Source of the DNA: CAYOZN01 sp964408455
GTDB taxonomy: Bacteria; Planctomycetota; Phycisphaerae; UBA1845; UTPLA1
DNA: 64,000 nt
Assembly: GCA_964408455.1 (NCBI GenBank)
Contig: CAYOZN010000007.1
Location: forward strand, 124,001-188,000
Direction: 5' to 3'
Part shown: piece after piece, positions 33,763-43,302 of the stretch
How the letters are laid out: every line of letters begins with the position of its first letter
Numbering within the stretch: the stretch's first letter is position 1
Translations under genes and position numbers: made by a program
The notes under the pieces: model-generated
Told to the model about the DNA's origin: nothing
The model's database searches: none
What the model saw: the letters and a program-made list of their open reading frames with translations, nothing else

Positions 33763-35793
33763 ATGGCGGAACCGGGCTTTCAGCCGGACAACCAACAGCA
33801 GGGCCCCTCGCGGCCGCCACCGCCGCGAATGAAGATGTCGCGCGGCGTCATGAGTTGGATCGGCTTCGTGCTGATCGCACTCATGATCGTCATGGTGGTC
33901 TCCCAGGGCCTGACCCCGGCCAAGCCGCTGTCCATCGACCAGTTCTGGAAGATGGCCGAGGCCAACAAGTTCCGCAAGATCGTTTACAGCAACGAGTACA
34001 TCAAGGCCTATCCGCGGGATGCCGCCGATGGCATGCCGGCGGAGCGGGCAGCCGATCTTGAGTATCGCACCGAGTACGACACCACCTTCCAGACGATGAA
34101 GTTCGAGGCCGAGCTTCGCAAGATCGCCCAGAATACGGAGATTTTCTACGAGAAGAGCAATCAGCCGCTCATCAACATGCTGCTGAGCATCATTCCGTGG
34201 CTGCTCATCCTCGGCTTCATCTGGTTCGTCGTCTTCCGGCAGCTTCGCTCGTCGGCCGGCGGGGCCGGCATGCTCGGCAATTTCGGCCGCTCGCGCCACA
34301 AGGTCACCAACAAAGAGCTGACCAACGTCACGTTCAAGGACGTGGCGGGTGTGGAAGAGGCAAAGGAAGAAGTCGCTGAGATCATCGAATTCCTGAAGAA
34401 CCCCAAGAAATTCCAGCGGCTGGGCGGGCGCATCCCACGCGGCGTGCTGCTGGTGGGCGATCCGGGCTGCGGCAAGACGCTGCTGGCAAAGGCCATGGCC
34501 GGGGAGGCCGATGTGCCCTTCTTCAGCATCAGCGGCGCCGACTTCGTCGAGATGTTTGTCGGCGTCGGCGCCTCGCGCGTGCGCGACCTGTTCAAGAGCG
34601 CCAAGGAAAACTCCCCCTGCATCATCTTCCTGGATGAGATCGACGCCGTCGGTCGCCGACGCGGTACTGCTTATGGCGGTGGCGGGCACGACGAACGCGA
34701 GCAGACGCTTAACGCCATCCTCGTCGAGATGGACGGCTTTGAGACGTCCGACCAGGTCATCGTCATCGCGGCGACGAACCGGGCGGATATTCTCGATCCG
34801 GCCCTGACGCGTCCCGGCCGCTTTGACCGACAGGTCTTCGTGCCGCTGCCAGATCTGAAGGGCCGCCTCGAAATCCTGAAGGTGCACGCCAAGAAGATCA
34901 AGCTGGCCCACGACGTGGACCTGATGCGCCTTGCCCGCGGCACGCCCATGTTCAGCGGCGCCGAGCTGGCCGCCGTCATCAACGAGGCGGCCATCATCGC
35001 GACCATGCACAACAAGGACGAGGTCGAGCAGGACGATCTCGAAGAGGCCCGCGACAAGGTCCGCTACGGCCGCAGCAACAAGAGCCGCAGCATCGAAGAG
35101 CAGGAGCGCGTCGCCACGGCCTATCACGAGGCCGGTCACGCCGTGCTGCAGGTCGTGCTGCCTGATGTAGACCCACTCCACAAAGTGACCATCATCCCGC
35201 GCGGCCAGGCCCTGGGCGCGACGATGTCGCTGCCGGAGAAGGACCGCTACGGCTATGGCCTGCGCTGGCTGCGCAGCACCATGCGAGTCATGTGCGGCGG
35301 CCGCATCGCCGAGCAGCGCCACAGCGGCGATGTCAGCAGCGGCGCCGCGATGGACATCGAGCAGGTCACCCGCATGGCCCGGGCGATGATCCTCGACTGG
35401 GGCATGAGTCCGAGGCTGGGCTTCGTCAAGTACTCGGCCCTGGAGCGCAGCGAGTTCGGCTTTGGCGAGAAGCCCTATTCCGATGACACGGCGCGGATCA
35501 TCGATGAAGAAGTGCGGGCGCTCTCGGACGAGGCCTACAACGAAGCCCAGCGGCTGCTCAACGAGAACTGGACGAAGGTCGAGGCCGTCGCCCTGGCACT
35601 GCTTAAGCACGAAACGCTCGATGCCGAGGAAGTGATCAAGCTCTGCCGCGGTGAGTCGCTCGACAAGCCCACGCTGTCGGGACTCCTGGCCGAGCACACG
35701 CCGCCGCCGGCCCCCAAGCGTCCCAGCGTTGCCCAGCCCCCGGCGCCGGAATTGCCGCCCGGCGGCACCCTGCCCCAGCCGGGAATGGGTTAG
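33763..35793 (+). CDS. ftsH: ATP-dependent zinc metalloprotease FtsH
   Basis: 676 aa. Two membrane helices (SWIGFVLIALMIVMVV, LINMLLSIIPWLLILGFIWFVVF) flank a periplasmic part, followed by the AAA ATPase. Walker A reads GDPGCGKT (232-239) where GPPGTGKT is usual. Walker B is IIFLDEIDAV, and the second region of homology is ATNRADILDPALTRPGRFDR. The protease site HEAGH (455-459) is intact. The Pro-rich tail is typical of planctomycete forms. FtsH degrades unassembled membrane proteins and regulators. A strong hairpin and its own promoter lie before it. Confidence 0.95.
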   Translation: MAEPGFQPDNQQQGPSRPPPPRMKMSRGVMSWIGFVLIALMIVMVVSQGLTPAKPLSIDQFWKMAEANKFRKIVYSNEYIKAYPRDAADGMPAERAADLEYRTEYDTTFQTMKFEAELRKIAQNTEIFYEKSNQPLINMLLSIIPWLLILGFIWFVVFRQLRSSAGGAGMLGNFGRSRHKVTNKELTNVTFKDVAGVEEAKEEVAEIIEFLKNPKKFQRLGGRIPRGVLLVGDPGCGKTLLAKAMAGEADVPFFSISGADFVEMFVGVGASRVRDLFKSAKENSPCIIFLDEIDAVGRRRGTAYGGGGHDEREQTLNAILVEMDGFETSDQVIVIAATNRADILDPALTRPGRFDRQVFVPLPDLKGRLEILKVHAKKIKLAHDVDLMRLARGTPMFSGAELAAVINEAAIIATMHNKDEVEQDDLEEARDKVRYGRSNKSRSIEEQERVATAYHEAGHAVLQVVLPDVDPLHKVTIIPRGQALGATMSLPEKDRYGYGLRWLRSTMRVMCGGRIAEQRHSGDVSSGAAMDIEQVTRMARAMILDWGMSPRLGFVKYSALERSEFGFGEKPYSDDTARIIDEEVRALSDEAYNEAQRLLNENWTKVEAVALALLKHETLDAEEVIKLCRGESLDKPTLSGLLAEHTPPPAPKRPSVAQPPAPELPPGGTLPQPGMG

Positions 35794-36090
35794 TTCCTTT
35801 GGCCAGCCGTCATTTCATTGACTGATAAATGGCGCGAACGCTGCGACGTGGAGCCCTTCTTACAGCGTCAAGACTTTCTTGCGCGTGCCGAACAGGCGAG
35901 TACCCATTGAGATCTCGCCAAACGACCGGCGATCGGTCCGCCTGTCCCCTCCTTTTAACTGTACGACTATTGAAACTTCCTTTCGCCGGGCAGTTGTGCG
36001 CTCACGGCGGGTTGCCGGGCCGGGGTGGCGCGATGAGAATGGAGCAACAGACGTCTGAATCGGGTTCGAAGGCGTCCGTCGCAAACGCAG

Positions 36091-37386
36091 ATGTCGATGT
36101 TACTTCACAACATACGGCAGCTCATTGCCGTGCTGCCGGGACCGCTGTCGGGGGATGACTTCTCCCGACCACCCATCATCGAAGATGCGGCCCTGGTCAT
36201 CGAAGGCGATCGCATCGCGTGGTTCGGCTATGCCCAGGATGTACCCGGTGATGATTTTGAGCAGCGCGTCGACTGTCGCGGCGGGACGGTCGTTCCCGGC
36301 CTGATCGACTGCCATACGCATGTCGTGTTTGCGGGCACGCGCGAACACGAATTCGTCAGGAAGATTCAGGGCGCCGACTATCTCGAGATACTTGAATCGG
36401 GCGGCGGCATCAGGAGCAGCGTGCGCATGCTGCGCGAGGCCACCGAGGATGAACTGGTGGCTCAGTCGCTGCCGCGCGTGCGGCGAATGATGGGGCTGGG
36501 CGTGACCACGATCGAGGCCAAGAGCGGATACGGCCTGTCGCCCGAGCACGAGTTGAAAATGCTGCGGGCCATTCGCCGCATTGGCCGCGAAACACCGGTT
36601 GAGATGGTCGGCACCTACCTCGCGGCGCACTGTCTGCCGTCGGAGTACGAGGGCCGGGCGGATGAATACCTGGACGCGATGCTGGAACCGCAGCTCTTAC
36701 GGCAGATCGCCGCCGAAGGACTCGCGGAATTCGCGGACGCCTTCTGCGAGCGCGGCGCCTTCACGCTGGAGCAATCGCAGCGGTTCCTGAATGCGTGCAA
36801 AGCCGCGGGGCTGACGCCGAAGATTCATGCCGAGCAGATGAGCCTGACCGGGGCGGCGAAGATGGCCGTCGAGCTGGGCGCGGCGTCGGCCGATCATCTG
36901 GAGTGCATCAATGATGCCACCATTGCGGCGCTGCGGGGCAGCTGCTGCCCGGGCGACGGGCTTTCGACGGAAGTCGACCGCACAGGAAGACCGGACTCGT
37001 GCGGCACGATCCCGGTCCTGCTGCCCGGCTGCTCGTTCTTTCTGAATTCGCCGCCGGCGCCGGCGCGCAAGTTGATCGAAGCGGGGCTGCCGGTGGCCCT
37101 GGCAACCGACGTGAATCCCGGCTCCTGCATGATCGAGTCATTGCCGCTCGTCATGTCGATCGCCTGCACGCTCTTGCGCATGACGCCGCTCGAGTGCCTC
37201 GTCGCCTGCACTGCAAACGCCGCGGCCGCGCTTCGCCGGCAGGACCGGCTGGGCGCCATCGCCATCGGGCACCAGGCCGATCTGCTGGTGCTCGACGTGC
37301 CCGATGTGGCACTGTGGTGCTATCGCGTCGGGGTCAACCCGGTGACCACCATCATCAAGGCCGGTCGGCTGGTGTCGATCGTGTGA
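36091..37386 (+). CDS. hutI: Imidazolonepropionase
   Basis: 431 aa. The amidohydrolase metal site is DCHTHVVFAGTREHEFVRK, with IEAKSGYGLS, GTYLAAHCLP, IHAEQMS and ALATDVNPGSCMIESLPL conserved. It opens the imidazolone ring in the histidine degradation path to formiminoglutamate. Between residues about 283 and 307 there is an extra Cys/Gly/Asp-rich stretch (starting RGSCCPGDGLSTEV) that ordinary HutI proteins lack. No hutH, hutU or hutG is nearby. No convincing ribosome binding site; the second Met (36097) is an alternative start. About 300 bases upstream hold no recognisable gene. Confidence 0.9.
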   Translation: MSMLLHNIRQLIAVLPGPLSGDDFSRPPIIEDAALVIEGDRIAWFGYAQDVPGDDFEQRVDCRGGTVVPGLIDCHTHVVFAGTREHEFVRKIQGADYLEILESGGGIRSSVRMLREATEDELVAQSLPRVRRMMGLGVTTIEAKSGYGLSPEHELKMLRAIRRIGRETPVEMVGTYLAAHCLPSEYEGRADEYLDAMLEPQLLRQIAAEGLAEFADAFCERGAFTLEQSQRFLNACKAAGLTPKIHAEQMSLTGAAKMAVELGAASADHLECINDATIAALRGSCCPGDGLSTEVDRTGRPDSCGTIPVLLPGCSFFLNSPPAPARKLIEAGLPVALATDVNPGSCMIESLPLVMSIACTLLRMTPLECLVACTANAAAALRRQDRLGAIAIGHQADLLVLDVPDVALWCYRVGVNPVTTIIKAGRLVSIV

Positions 37387-37497
37387 CGGCCAAGGCAAGC
37401 GGCGGTTAATCGGAGGTTATCCCGCTTCCTTATCCTGTCTGCGAACCTGTCGAATGCACGCCAGGCACGGGATTCTCATCCAGACGGGACGACAAAA

Positions 37498-37884
37498 ATG
37501 AAACCGATCGGCGCAAGCATATGGGCCATTCCCGAGGGCTATTTGCCGACTTGGAGCCACGGGCCTGAGCCGGAGCTCGAAAGCCACGCGACCATCTGCA
37601 TTCTCAACGCCGGAGACGAGGACGCGCAGGTGGAGATCGAAATCTACTTTGCCGATCGCGAACCGGCGGGCCCCTATCCCGTGCGGGTGCCCGCCCGCCG
37701 GACCCGTCACGTGCGCATCTCCGATCTGTCGCAGCCGGCGCCGGTTCCGCGCGGCGTGGACTTCTCTTCCGTCGTCCGGTCCGATCGGCCGGTGGTCGTG
37801 CAGCACACGCGGCTCGATTCGCGCCAGGCCGAAAATGCACTCATGACGACCATGGCTTACGCGGCGGATTCGCACGGTCAGTAG
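37498..37884 (+). CDS. Sensory rhodopsin transducer (ASRT-like)
   Basis: 128 aa. IWAIPEGYLP, ATICILNAGDEDAQVEIEIYFADREPAGPY, VPARRTRHVRISDL and VVVQHTRLDSRQAENALMTT match the Anabaena sensory rhodopsin transducer almost residue for residue by recall. In Anabaena that soluble beta-rich tetramer couples to a seven-helix rhodopsin. No rhodopsin gene occurs in the window, so here it may serve another partner; many genomes carry this family without opsins. Cytoplasmic, with no signal peptide. A strong hairpin follows the gene. Confidence 0.9.
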   Translation: MKPIGASIWAIPEGYLPTWSHGPEPELESHATICILNAGDEDAQVEIEIYFADREPAGPYPVRVPARRTRHVRISDLSQPAPVPRGVDFSSVVRSDRPVVVQHTRLDSRQAENALMTTMAYAADSHGQ

Positions 37885-37972
37885 TCGCGAGTTCCTGCCG
37901 GTCCCACGCGGCATCAGCAAACACTTTCGGAGGCGTTATGGTTGGTGGCCTTCCGCACCAGAGTACAAGAAT

Positions 37973-38004
37973 GCATGCGTCGAAGCAGATGCTTCGACGC
38001 ATGC
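37973..38004. terminator. Bidirectional terminator, perfect 15-bp hairpin
   Basis: GCATGCGTCGAAGCA and its exact complement TGCTTCGACGCATGC, separated by GA. It lies between the convergent ends of the rhodopsin transducer gene (37884) and the lipoprotein gene (38031). The minus-strand flank is ATTCTTGTACTCT, T-rich but no long T run. Confidence 0.7.
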
Positions 38005-38030
38005 CGCAGTTGTGACACTAAAGACGTGCT

Positions 38031-38663
38031 TCAGCGGCGCGTCTTGCCCGATTTCTGATCGAGAATGTCACCGGGTATGCCGCCCGGAATGCCGCCGGGC
38101 ACACCCACCGGTGCGTCGTCGAACTCGCCCATCGGCGACAACGTGCCCGACGTATTGACGTGAATCGTCCAGGCGCCGCCGTCATATTCATCGAGTGACG
38201 TCAGTTCCAGGGTGTCGTACATGGCCAGGCTGTCGTCGACGTTCTGTCCGAAAGACATGTATTCGGTGCCGTACATCGGCACCGAGTCCCAGTCGGCCCA
38301 TACGTCATAGGTAATTGCGTAGAAGTAGTCGGCCACGAAGATGTCGACCACTTCGCGCGTCAGTGTGATGCTCCCAAGCGAAAACTCCTCCACGTCGCCG
38401 ACCACCAGCAGCCGCCCGGAGTCCGTCAGGATGTCGCCGGCGTAAAACCGCGCGTACGACTCGGTTGCATCGCCGATCTGCTGAACCAGCTTGCCGTTTT
38501 GCCGGAACTCGACGCTTCCGGACCCAAGGCCGCTGTATTCGCCGTCATAGATGGGCGCATACCGTGTATCGACTCCCAGAAACAGATCGGGATCGATCGG
38601 GCAGCCTGTCGTCGATGCCAGGCTCCCAAACATCAGGGCCGCTGCAACTACTCGAAATCTCAT
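38031..38663 (-). CDS. Secreted lipoprotein of unknown function
   Basis: 210 aa. The signal peptide ends with the lipobox ASTTGC (Cys21). The mature part is acidic, rich in Tyr, Asp and Gly with strand-like stretches (YSGLGSGSVEFRQNGKLVQQIG, LTREVVDIFVADYFYAITYDVWADW). The tail contains a GVPGGIPGGIPGD run. I do not recognise a family. Located at the end of a transcription unit facing the rhodopsin transducer. Confidence 0.65.
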   Translation of the reverse strand: MRFRVVAAALMFGSLASTTGCPIDPDLFLGVDTRYAPIYDGEYSGLGSGSVEFRQNGKLVQQIGDATESYARFYAGDILTDSGRLLVVGDVEEFSLGSITLTREVVDIFVADYFYAITYDVWADWDSVPMYGTEYMSFGQNVDDSLAMYDTLELTSLDEYDGGAWTIHVNTSGTLSPMGEFDDAPVGVPGGIPGGIPGDILDQKSGKTRR

Positions 38664-38838
38664 GGTTGTCTCCTTTTGAGTGAAGTTGCCAACAATGTCC
38701 TGTTCGACATTGACGATGCCGGCCGGGACTCACGCCGGGGGGGACAATTTTTCGCGGTTTCGGGAATCGAGTGCGTTCGCGGTATAGTGATATGGGGCGC
38801 ACGGCGGCCAACGCGGCTGCCGGAGTCGGGAGCCTTTC

Positions 38839-39483
38839 ATGTCGCCGGATGAATCACCGCAGGACGAACCCCAGCTTGCCGCCCGTGCCGTCGCCGGCGA
38901 TGAGGTTGCGTTGAGCCAACTGCTGTTTCGATGCCACGATCGGCTGGTCGGGGAGATCGGTCGAAAGCTGCCGGCGGACATCCAGGGCAGCATCGCCGCC
39001 GAGGACATCGCACAGGAGGCCTATGTCGTAGCATTTCAGCGCATTGCCTCCTTCAATCCGCAGGACCACGAGCGGTTCTTTGCCTGGCTCTTCGCCATCG
39101 CGCGCAATCGCCTGATGGATGCGATCAAGGCTCATCGCACGGCGAAGCGGGGTGGCGGCCGGGTGGAAGTCGTGACCGGGCAAGCCGCCGAAGATGACGA
39201 CGTGGTTCGCCTGCTCGAGACGCTGGCCGCGCATTCACGCACCCCCAGCCGGTCCGCGGCCGGTCACGAAGCGGCGGAGGCGGTGGGGCGTGCCCTTGCC
39301 AGTCTGCCGCCGGATTATGCGGAGGCCCTCCGGCTGCGCTATCTCGAATCGCTGCCGATTGCAGAAGTCGCCGCCCGAATGAACCGCAGCGAGGGCTCCA
39401 TTCACATGCTCTGCAACCGCGCCCTCAAGGCCCTGAAGCGGGCCATGGGCGAGACGTCCCGCTTTCTTTCCCGCAAATTCTGA
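38839..39483 (+). CDS. ECF-type RNA polymerase sigma factor
   Basis: 214 aa. Region 2: ALSQLLFRCHDRL, DIQGSIAAEDIAQEAYVVAFQRIASFN, FFAWLFAIARNRLMDAIKAHR. Region 4: ALASLPPDYAEALRLRYLESLPIAEVAARMNRSEGSIHMLCNRALKAL, a helix-turn-helix. It resembles the planctomycete ECF group linked to Ser/Thr kinases. A STAS-like gene and a Ser/Thr kinase follow on the same strand, which is the context seen for those ECFs. A weak -10 (TATAGT, 38783-38788) is upstream. No anti-sigma factor is adjacent. Confidence 0.9.
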   Translation: MSPDESPQDEPQLAARAVAGDEVALSQLLFRCHDRLVGEIGRKLPADIQGSIAAEDIAQEAYVVAFQRIASFNPQDHERFFAWLFAIARNRLMDAIKAHRTAKRGGGRVEVVTGQAAEDDDVVRLLETLAAHSRTPSRSAAGHEAAEAVGRALASLPPDYAEALRLRYLESLPIAEVAARMNRSEGSIHMLCNRALKALKRAMGETSRFLSRKF

Positions 39484-39600
39484 GCCGCCTTCCTTTTTCC
39501 GAAGGCGCCCCGGTATTTTTCGCGGGTCGCGTGAGCGCCGTTGCCGCTTGTCAATGAGACACTGGGGACGGACGCACCCGGGCCCCTGGAGGAGCGGCAG

Positions 39601-40005
39601 ATGTGGCGGGTTGAATGGATTCGCGGGAGGGACTCGACCGACGCCCGGGCCAGGCGTTTTATGGACCGCTGGGATGTTGTCGCCTCGGCCGATGACGAGC
39701 TGCGATTCCAGCCGCGCGGCCGAATACTCACGCTGGCGGCTCTCCACGACGCCATGGAGCGGGTTGTTCCCTGCTCGTCGGGCTGCGACACGCGGATCGT
39801 GTTCGACCTGTCCGGCGTCGAGGAAATCGAATCTTGTTACTCGGTCATCTGCGCCCATTTCATTCGTTTCGCGGTGCGCGTGGGGCGGCGCTGCCGCATC
39901 ACCGGCCTGAACCCGCGACTTGCCGGCATCGTCGCCTTCTTCCTGCGGCACGTCGGCCTGGTGGAGTTGGAGCCGGCGCAACCAAGCGCGGCGGCCGCTT
40001 CGTAA
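39601..40005 (+). CDS. STAS-like signalling protein
   Basis: 134 aa from the ATG at 39601, with GGAGGAG just upstream. RIVFDLSGVEEIESCYSVICAHFIRFAVRVGRRCRITGLNPR is a STAS-type strand-helix unit, with the Ser of DLSG at the usual phosphorylation neighbourhood. Related to the protein at 1882-2283 (shared RWDV and strand/helix order). Lies between the ECF sigma factor and the kinase, so it may link kinase activity to a switch. The true switch residue is not certain. Confidence 0.75.
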   Translation: MWRVEWIRGRDSTDARARRFMDRWDVVASADDELRFQPRGRILTLAALHDAMERVVPCSSGCDTRIVFDLSGVEEIESCYSVICAHFIRFAVRVGRRCRITGLNPRLAGIVAFFLRHVGLVELEPAQPSAAAAS

Positions 40006-40020
40006 GCCTGAGGGGCGGCA

Positions 40021-43000
40021 TTGCCAAGGGCAAGGCGGGTGCGACAATGGTTTCGTGCCGGTGGCGCCCCGGCGATCCGTGGCGCACAGGCAGGGTTTAC
40101 TCCTGTGGGATCATCACAACAGCCCGGTTTTGAGCAGGAAAGCCGCGCGCTGCGCATCGAACGCGTGGTGAGCGAGTGCATGATGCGCCAGTTCGCGGGC
40201 GAGCGCGTCCTGGTGGACGAAATCAGCGCCAGCCATGCAGACCTGATGCCGGAATTGCGCGAGGCCCTGCGGCGGGCGGAAATGATCGGCAGCGCGCGCG
40301 ATCGCGCCCGGCGACAATCGAGCGCCGGCTTCGCGCCGGCGGGATACGATCTGGTTCGCGAAATCCGCCGCGGCGGCCAGGGCGTGGTGTTCGAGGCGGT
40401 GCAGCGTTCCACCGGGCGCACGGTCGCCATCAAGTGGATGCGGGATGGCTCCTTCGCCGGCCCCGCCGACCGGATGCGCTTCGAACGCGAAGTGCAGATT
40501 CTGGCCCAGCTCAATCATCCGAACATCATCACCATTCACGACAGCGGCGTGACACCCGCCGGCGATCACTACTTCGTGATGAACTACGTCGAGGGCATGC
40601 CGCTCGACGAATACATCGAGCGCATGAGTAACGCGGTGGACCAGCCCGCCGCCGTAGCCGACGCAGATCGCACGCAGACCCACGCAGGCGCAGCCGGGGC
40701 GCGAGTGCCCCTGTGCAGGCACACCGGCATCACCGGGGCCGATGGCATCCGCACCGGCCTGCGGCTGATGCGTACGGTGTGTGACGCGGTGCACACGGCT
40801 CATCTGCGTGGCATCATCCACCGCGATCTCAAGCCTTCAAACATCCGTGTTGATTCGCGCGGCGAACCGCATGTGCTGGACTTTGGCCTCGCCAAATTAA
40901 GCGATGCCCAGGCAGGCGCTGTCGGTGCGACCGAGTTCACGCAATCCGGCCAGTTCGTCGGATCGCTGCCATGGGCCAGCCCGGAGCAGGTCGAGGGTCG
41001 CTCGGACCTGACCGACATTCGAACCGACGTCTATTCGTTGGGCGTCGTACTGTTCCAGATGCTGACCGGGCGTTTTCCTTATCCTGTACTCGGCCACATC
41101 CGGGAGGTGATGGACCATATCACGCACACCGAGCCGGCCCGACCGCGCAGCCTGCGGGCCGATCTGGACGACGAGATCGAGACCATCGTGCTGAAATGTC
41201 TCGCGAAGGAGCCGGATCGGCGATATCAGAGCGCCGGCGAACTGGCACGGGACATTGATCGCTACCTGGCCGGCGATGCCATCGAAGCGAAGCGCGACTC
41301 CATTCATTACGTGCTTCGCAAGCAGCTGCGGCGCTATCGGCTTCCGCTGGGCATCGCGGCGGCATTTCTGCTGCTGTTGTTCGCCGGATTTGGCACGAGC
41401 ATTTATCTGTGGCGGGAGGCGCTGGACGAAGGCAACCGGGCGAGAAACGCCGAGATTCGCGCCGAGATCGCGCTGGCCGCAGAGGCCGAGCAGCGCCGGC
41501 TGGCGGACGCCAGCGCGGACAAGGCGTTACTCGAGGCGGAGGAGAAATCGGCGATCAATCGCTTCCTTCAGGCGATCCTGGCCGCCGCCGATCCGCGCGA
41601 CGCCCGCGATCGCAACATCACCGTGCGGACGGCGCTCGACGAGGCTGCCAACAAGCTGGAACGGCCGGAGAATGCGCAGTCGCCGCGCATCGAGGCTGCC
41701 ATTCGAACGACACTCGGGCAGACGTATCGCTCGCTGGGCGAGTATGCCGTCGCCGAGGGGCAGCTTCGCCGGGCCGTGGCGCTGTACGAACGGGCCGATC
41801 CCACGAGTCTGGATGCCGCCAATGCATTGAACGTGCTTGGCCTGGTGCTCGTGGACCTCGACCGGCCACAGGAGGCGATCGATTATCTGCAGCGGGCCGT
41901 CGCCATCGCCAGGGCACTGCCGGGCCAGGAAGTCGAGCACGCCGTGCTGCTCAACAGCCTCGCCAACGCCCTCTACGAGCTGGAGCGCTACGACGACGCG
42001 GAATCAGGCTATCGCGAGGCCCTTGCCATTCAGCGCGAGCGGCTGGGCGACGTACACGTGAATGTTGCCGAATCCCTGGACAATCTCGGCATGCTGCTCA
42101 CGCAGAAAAGCCGGTACGACGAGGCCGAACCGCTGCTGCGCGAGGCACTTTCCATTCAACGGCAATTGCTGGACCGGCATCATCCTCACCTGGCAACCAC
42201 ATTGAGCAACCTGGCCGACGTGCTTTGCGGGCGGCGGGAGCCTGCCGAGGCCGAAGCGCTATTCCGCGAGGCGCTGGACATCCGCCTGGCGGTGCTGGGC
42301 GATTCGCACCCGCACGTCGCCGTCACGCTGTCCCGCCTCGCGCAAGTGTCGCGGGATCGTCACCAACTGCCGCAGGCAGAAGAATGGCTGCGTCAGGCGC
42401 TGGCGATCCGCCGCAAGACGCCGGAAGAAGGCTGGCGCCCGCTGGTGGCCAACCTCTGCAATCTCGCCGACCTGCTGGCGGACAGCAATCGCCTCGACGA
42501 GGCCGAAGCGCTGTATCGCGAGGCGCTCGACATCCGGCGCGAGCGGCTGGGACCGGATCACGTCGATACTGCCGAAGTCATGAACAACCTGGCGGGCGTG
42601 CTGCTGGATCGCGAGGCGGTGGACGATGCGCTCCAGCTTTACCGCGGCGCGTTCCAGATTCTCGAGCGGGTGCTGCCGACAGATGATTTTCGAATCTGCG
42701 CGTCCAAAAACAACATCGCCAACGTCCTGCGTCGCCAGAAAAAATACGACGAAGCGGAGCCGCTCCATCGCGAAGTGCTCGCGATGCTGGAAGCGCAGTA
42801 CCCTCAGGGGCATCCCTACGTCGCCCGGTCGATGTGCAACCTGGCCAACACGCTGGCAGCGCAGCAGAAGACCGACGCGGCCGTGACGATGTACGTTTCG
42901 GCGATCGACATGCTGCGTCGCCTGCACCAGCCCAGGGAGCACTTCGACACGGCCGACGCACTTGGCGATCTGGCGGCAGTGCAGACGAGCGCCGGCCGTC

Positions 43001-43287
43001 ACGCGGATGCCGAGGTCTCGCTTCGCGAGGCGATTGCCATTATCGAGAACATCATGCCCGAGCAGCACCCGGCCCGCCTGGCGGCGACGAGCAGGCTCGC
43101 CGAATGCGTGGCGCGGCAGGGGAAGTTCGACGACGCCGAGCAACTGTGGAGCCGCATCGTCGATCAAATGGAGGAGAATCCGGCAATTACGCCGCAACAG
43201 CGGAGCGGTATGATCGAACACATCGCGAAGACTTATGAAGACGCGGGCAGAGCGGATGACGCCGGCCGCTGGCGAAGCCGCATGTAA
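40021..43287 (+). CDS. Membrane Ser/Thr protein kinase with TPR repeats
   Basis: 1088 aa if started at a TTG at 40021, which has GAGGGG 6-11 bases upstream; a GTG at 40105 is an alternative. The domain before the kinase (RIERVVSECMMRQFAGERVLVDEI.., SHADLMPELREAL) is common in planctomycete kinases. Kinase motifs: VAIKWM, HRDLKPSN (267-274), DFGLAK, SPEQVEG. A 40-residue insertion lies at about 203-245, before the catalytic loop. A membrane helix (LPLGIAAAFLLLLFAGFG) sits at about 441-460. The C-terminal half is roughly 12 TPR (NB-ARC-type AEALYREAL...) repeats. Probably senses outside and phosphorylates the ECF/STAS partners. Confidence 0.9.
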   Translation: MPRARRVRQWFRAGGAPAIRGAQAGFTPVGSSQQPGFEQESRALRIERVVSECMMRQFAGERVLVDEISASHADLMPELREALRRAEMIGSARDRARRQSSAGFAPAGYDLVREIRRGGQGVVFEAVQRSTGRTVAIKWMRDGSFAGPADRMRFEREVQILAQLNHPNIITIHDSGVTPAGDHYFVMNYVEGMPLDEYIERMSNAVDQPAAVADADRTQTHAGAAGARVPLCRHTGITGADGIRTGLRLMRTVCDAVHTAHLRGIIHRDLKPSNIRVDSRGEPHVLDFGLAKLSDAQAGAVGATEFTQSGQFVGSLPWASPEQVEGRSDLTDIRTDVYSLGVVLFQMLTGRFPYPVLGHIREVMDHITHTEPARPRSLRADLDDEIETIVLKCLAKEPDRRYQSAGELARDIDRYLAGDAIEAKRDSIHYVLRKQLRRYRLPLGIAAAFLLLLFAGFGTSIYLWREALDEGNRARNAEIRAEIALAAEAEQRRLADASADKALLEAEEKSAINRFLQAILAAADPRDARDRNITVRTALDEAANKLERPENAQSPRIEAAIRTTLGQTYRSLGEYAVAEGQLRRAVALYERADPTSLDAANALNVLGLVLVDLDRPQEAIDYLQRAVAIARALPGQEVEHAVLLNSLANALYELERYDDAESGYREALAIQRERLGDVHVNVAESLDNLGMLLTQKSRYDEAEPLLREALSIQRQLLDRHHPHLATTLSNLADVLCGRREPAEAEALFREALDIRLAVLGDSHPHVAVTLSRLAQVSRDRHQLPQAEEWLRQALAIRRKTPEEGWRPLVANLCNLADLLADSNRLDEAEALYREALDIRRERLGPDHVDTAEVMNNLAGVLLDREAVDDALQLYRGAFQILERVLPTDDFRICASKNNIANVLRRQKKYDEAEPLHREVLAMLEAQYPQGHPYVARSMCNLANTLAAQQKTDAAVTMYVSAIDMLRRLHQPREHFDTADALGDLAAVQTSAGRHADAEVSLREAIAIIENIMPEQHPARLAATSRLAECVARQGKFDDAEQLWSRIVDQMEENPAITPQQRSGMIEHIAKTYEDAGRADDAGRWRSRM

Positions 43288-43302
43288 GGTGTTGCCCGCA
43301 AA

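Noticed and set aside
33748..35697. 649-aa open frame on the minus strand opposite ftsH
   Set aside because: Exact shadow of ftsH in a GC-rich gene; composition is His/Asp/Arg-rich without motifs.
35794..36090. Possible small gene or riboswitch before hutI
   Set aside because: Short frames on both strands lack starts with binding sites and protein-like features; no known riboswitch pattern recognised.
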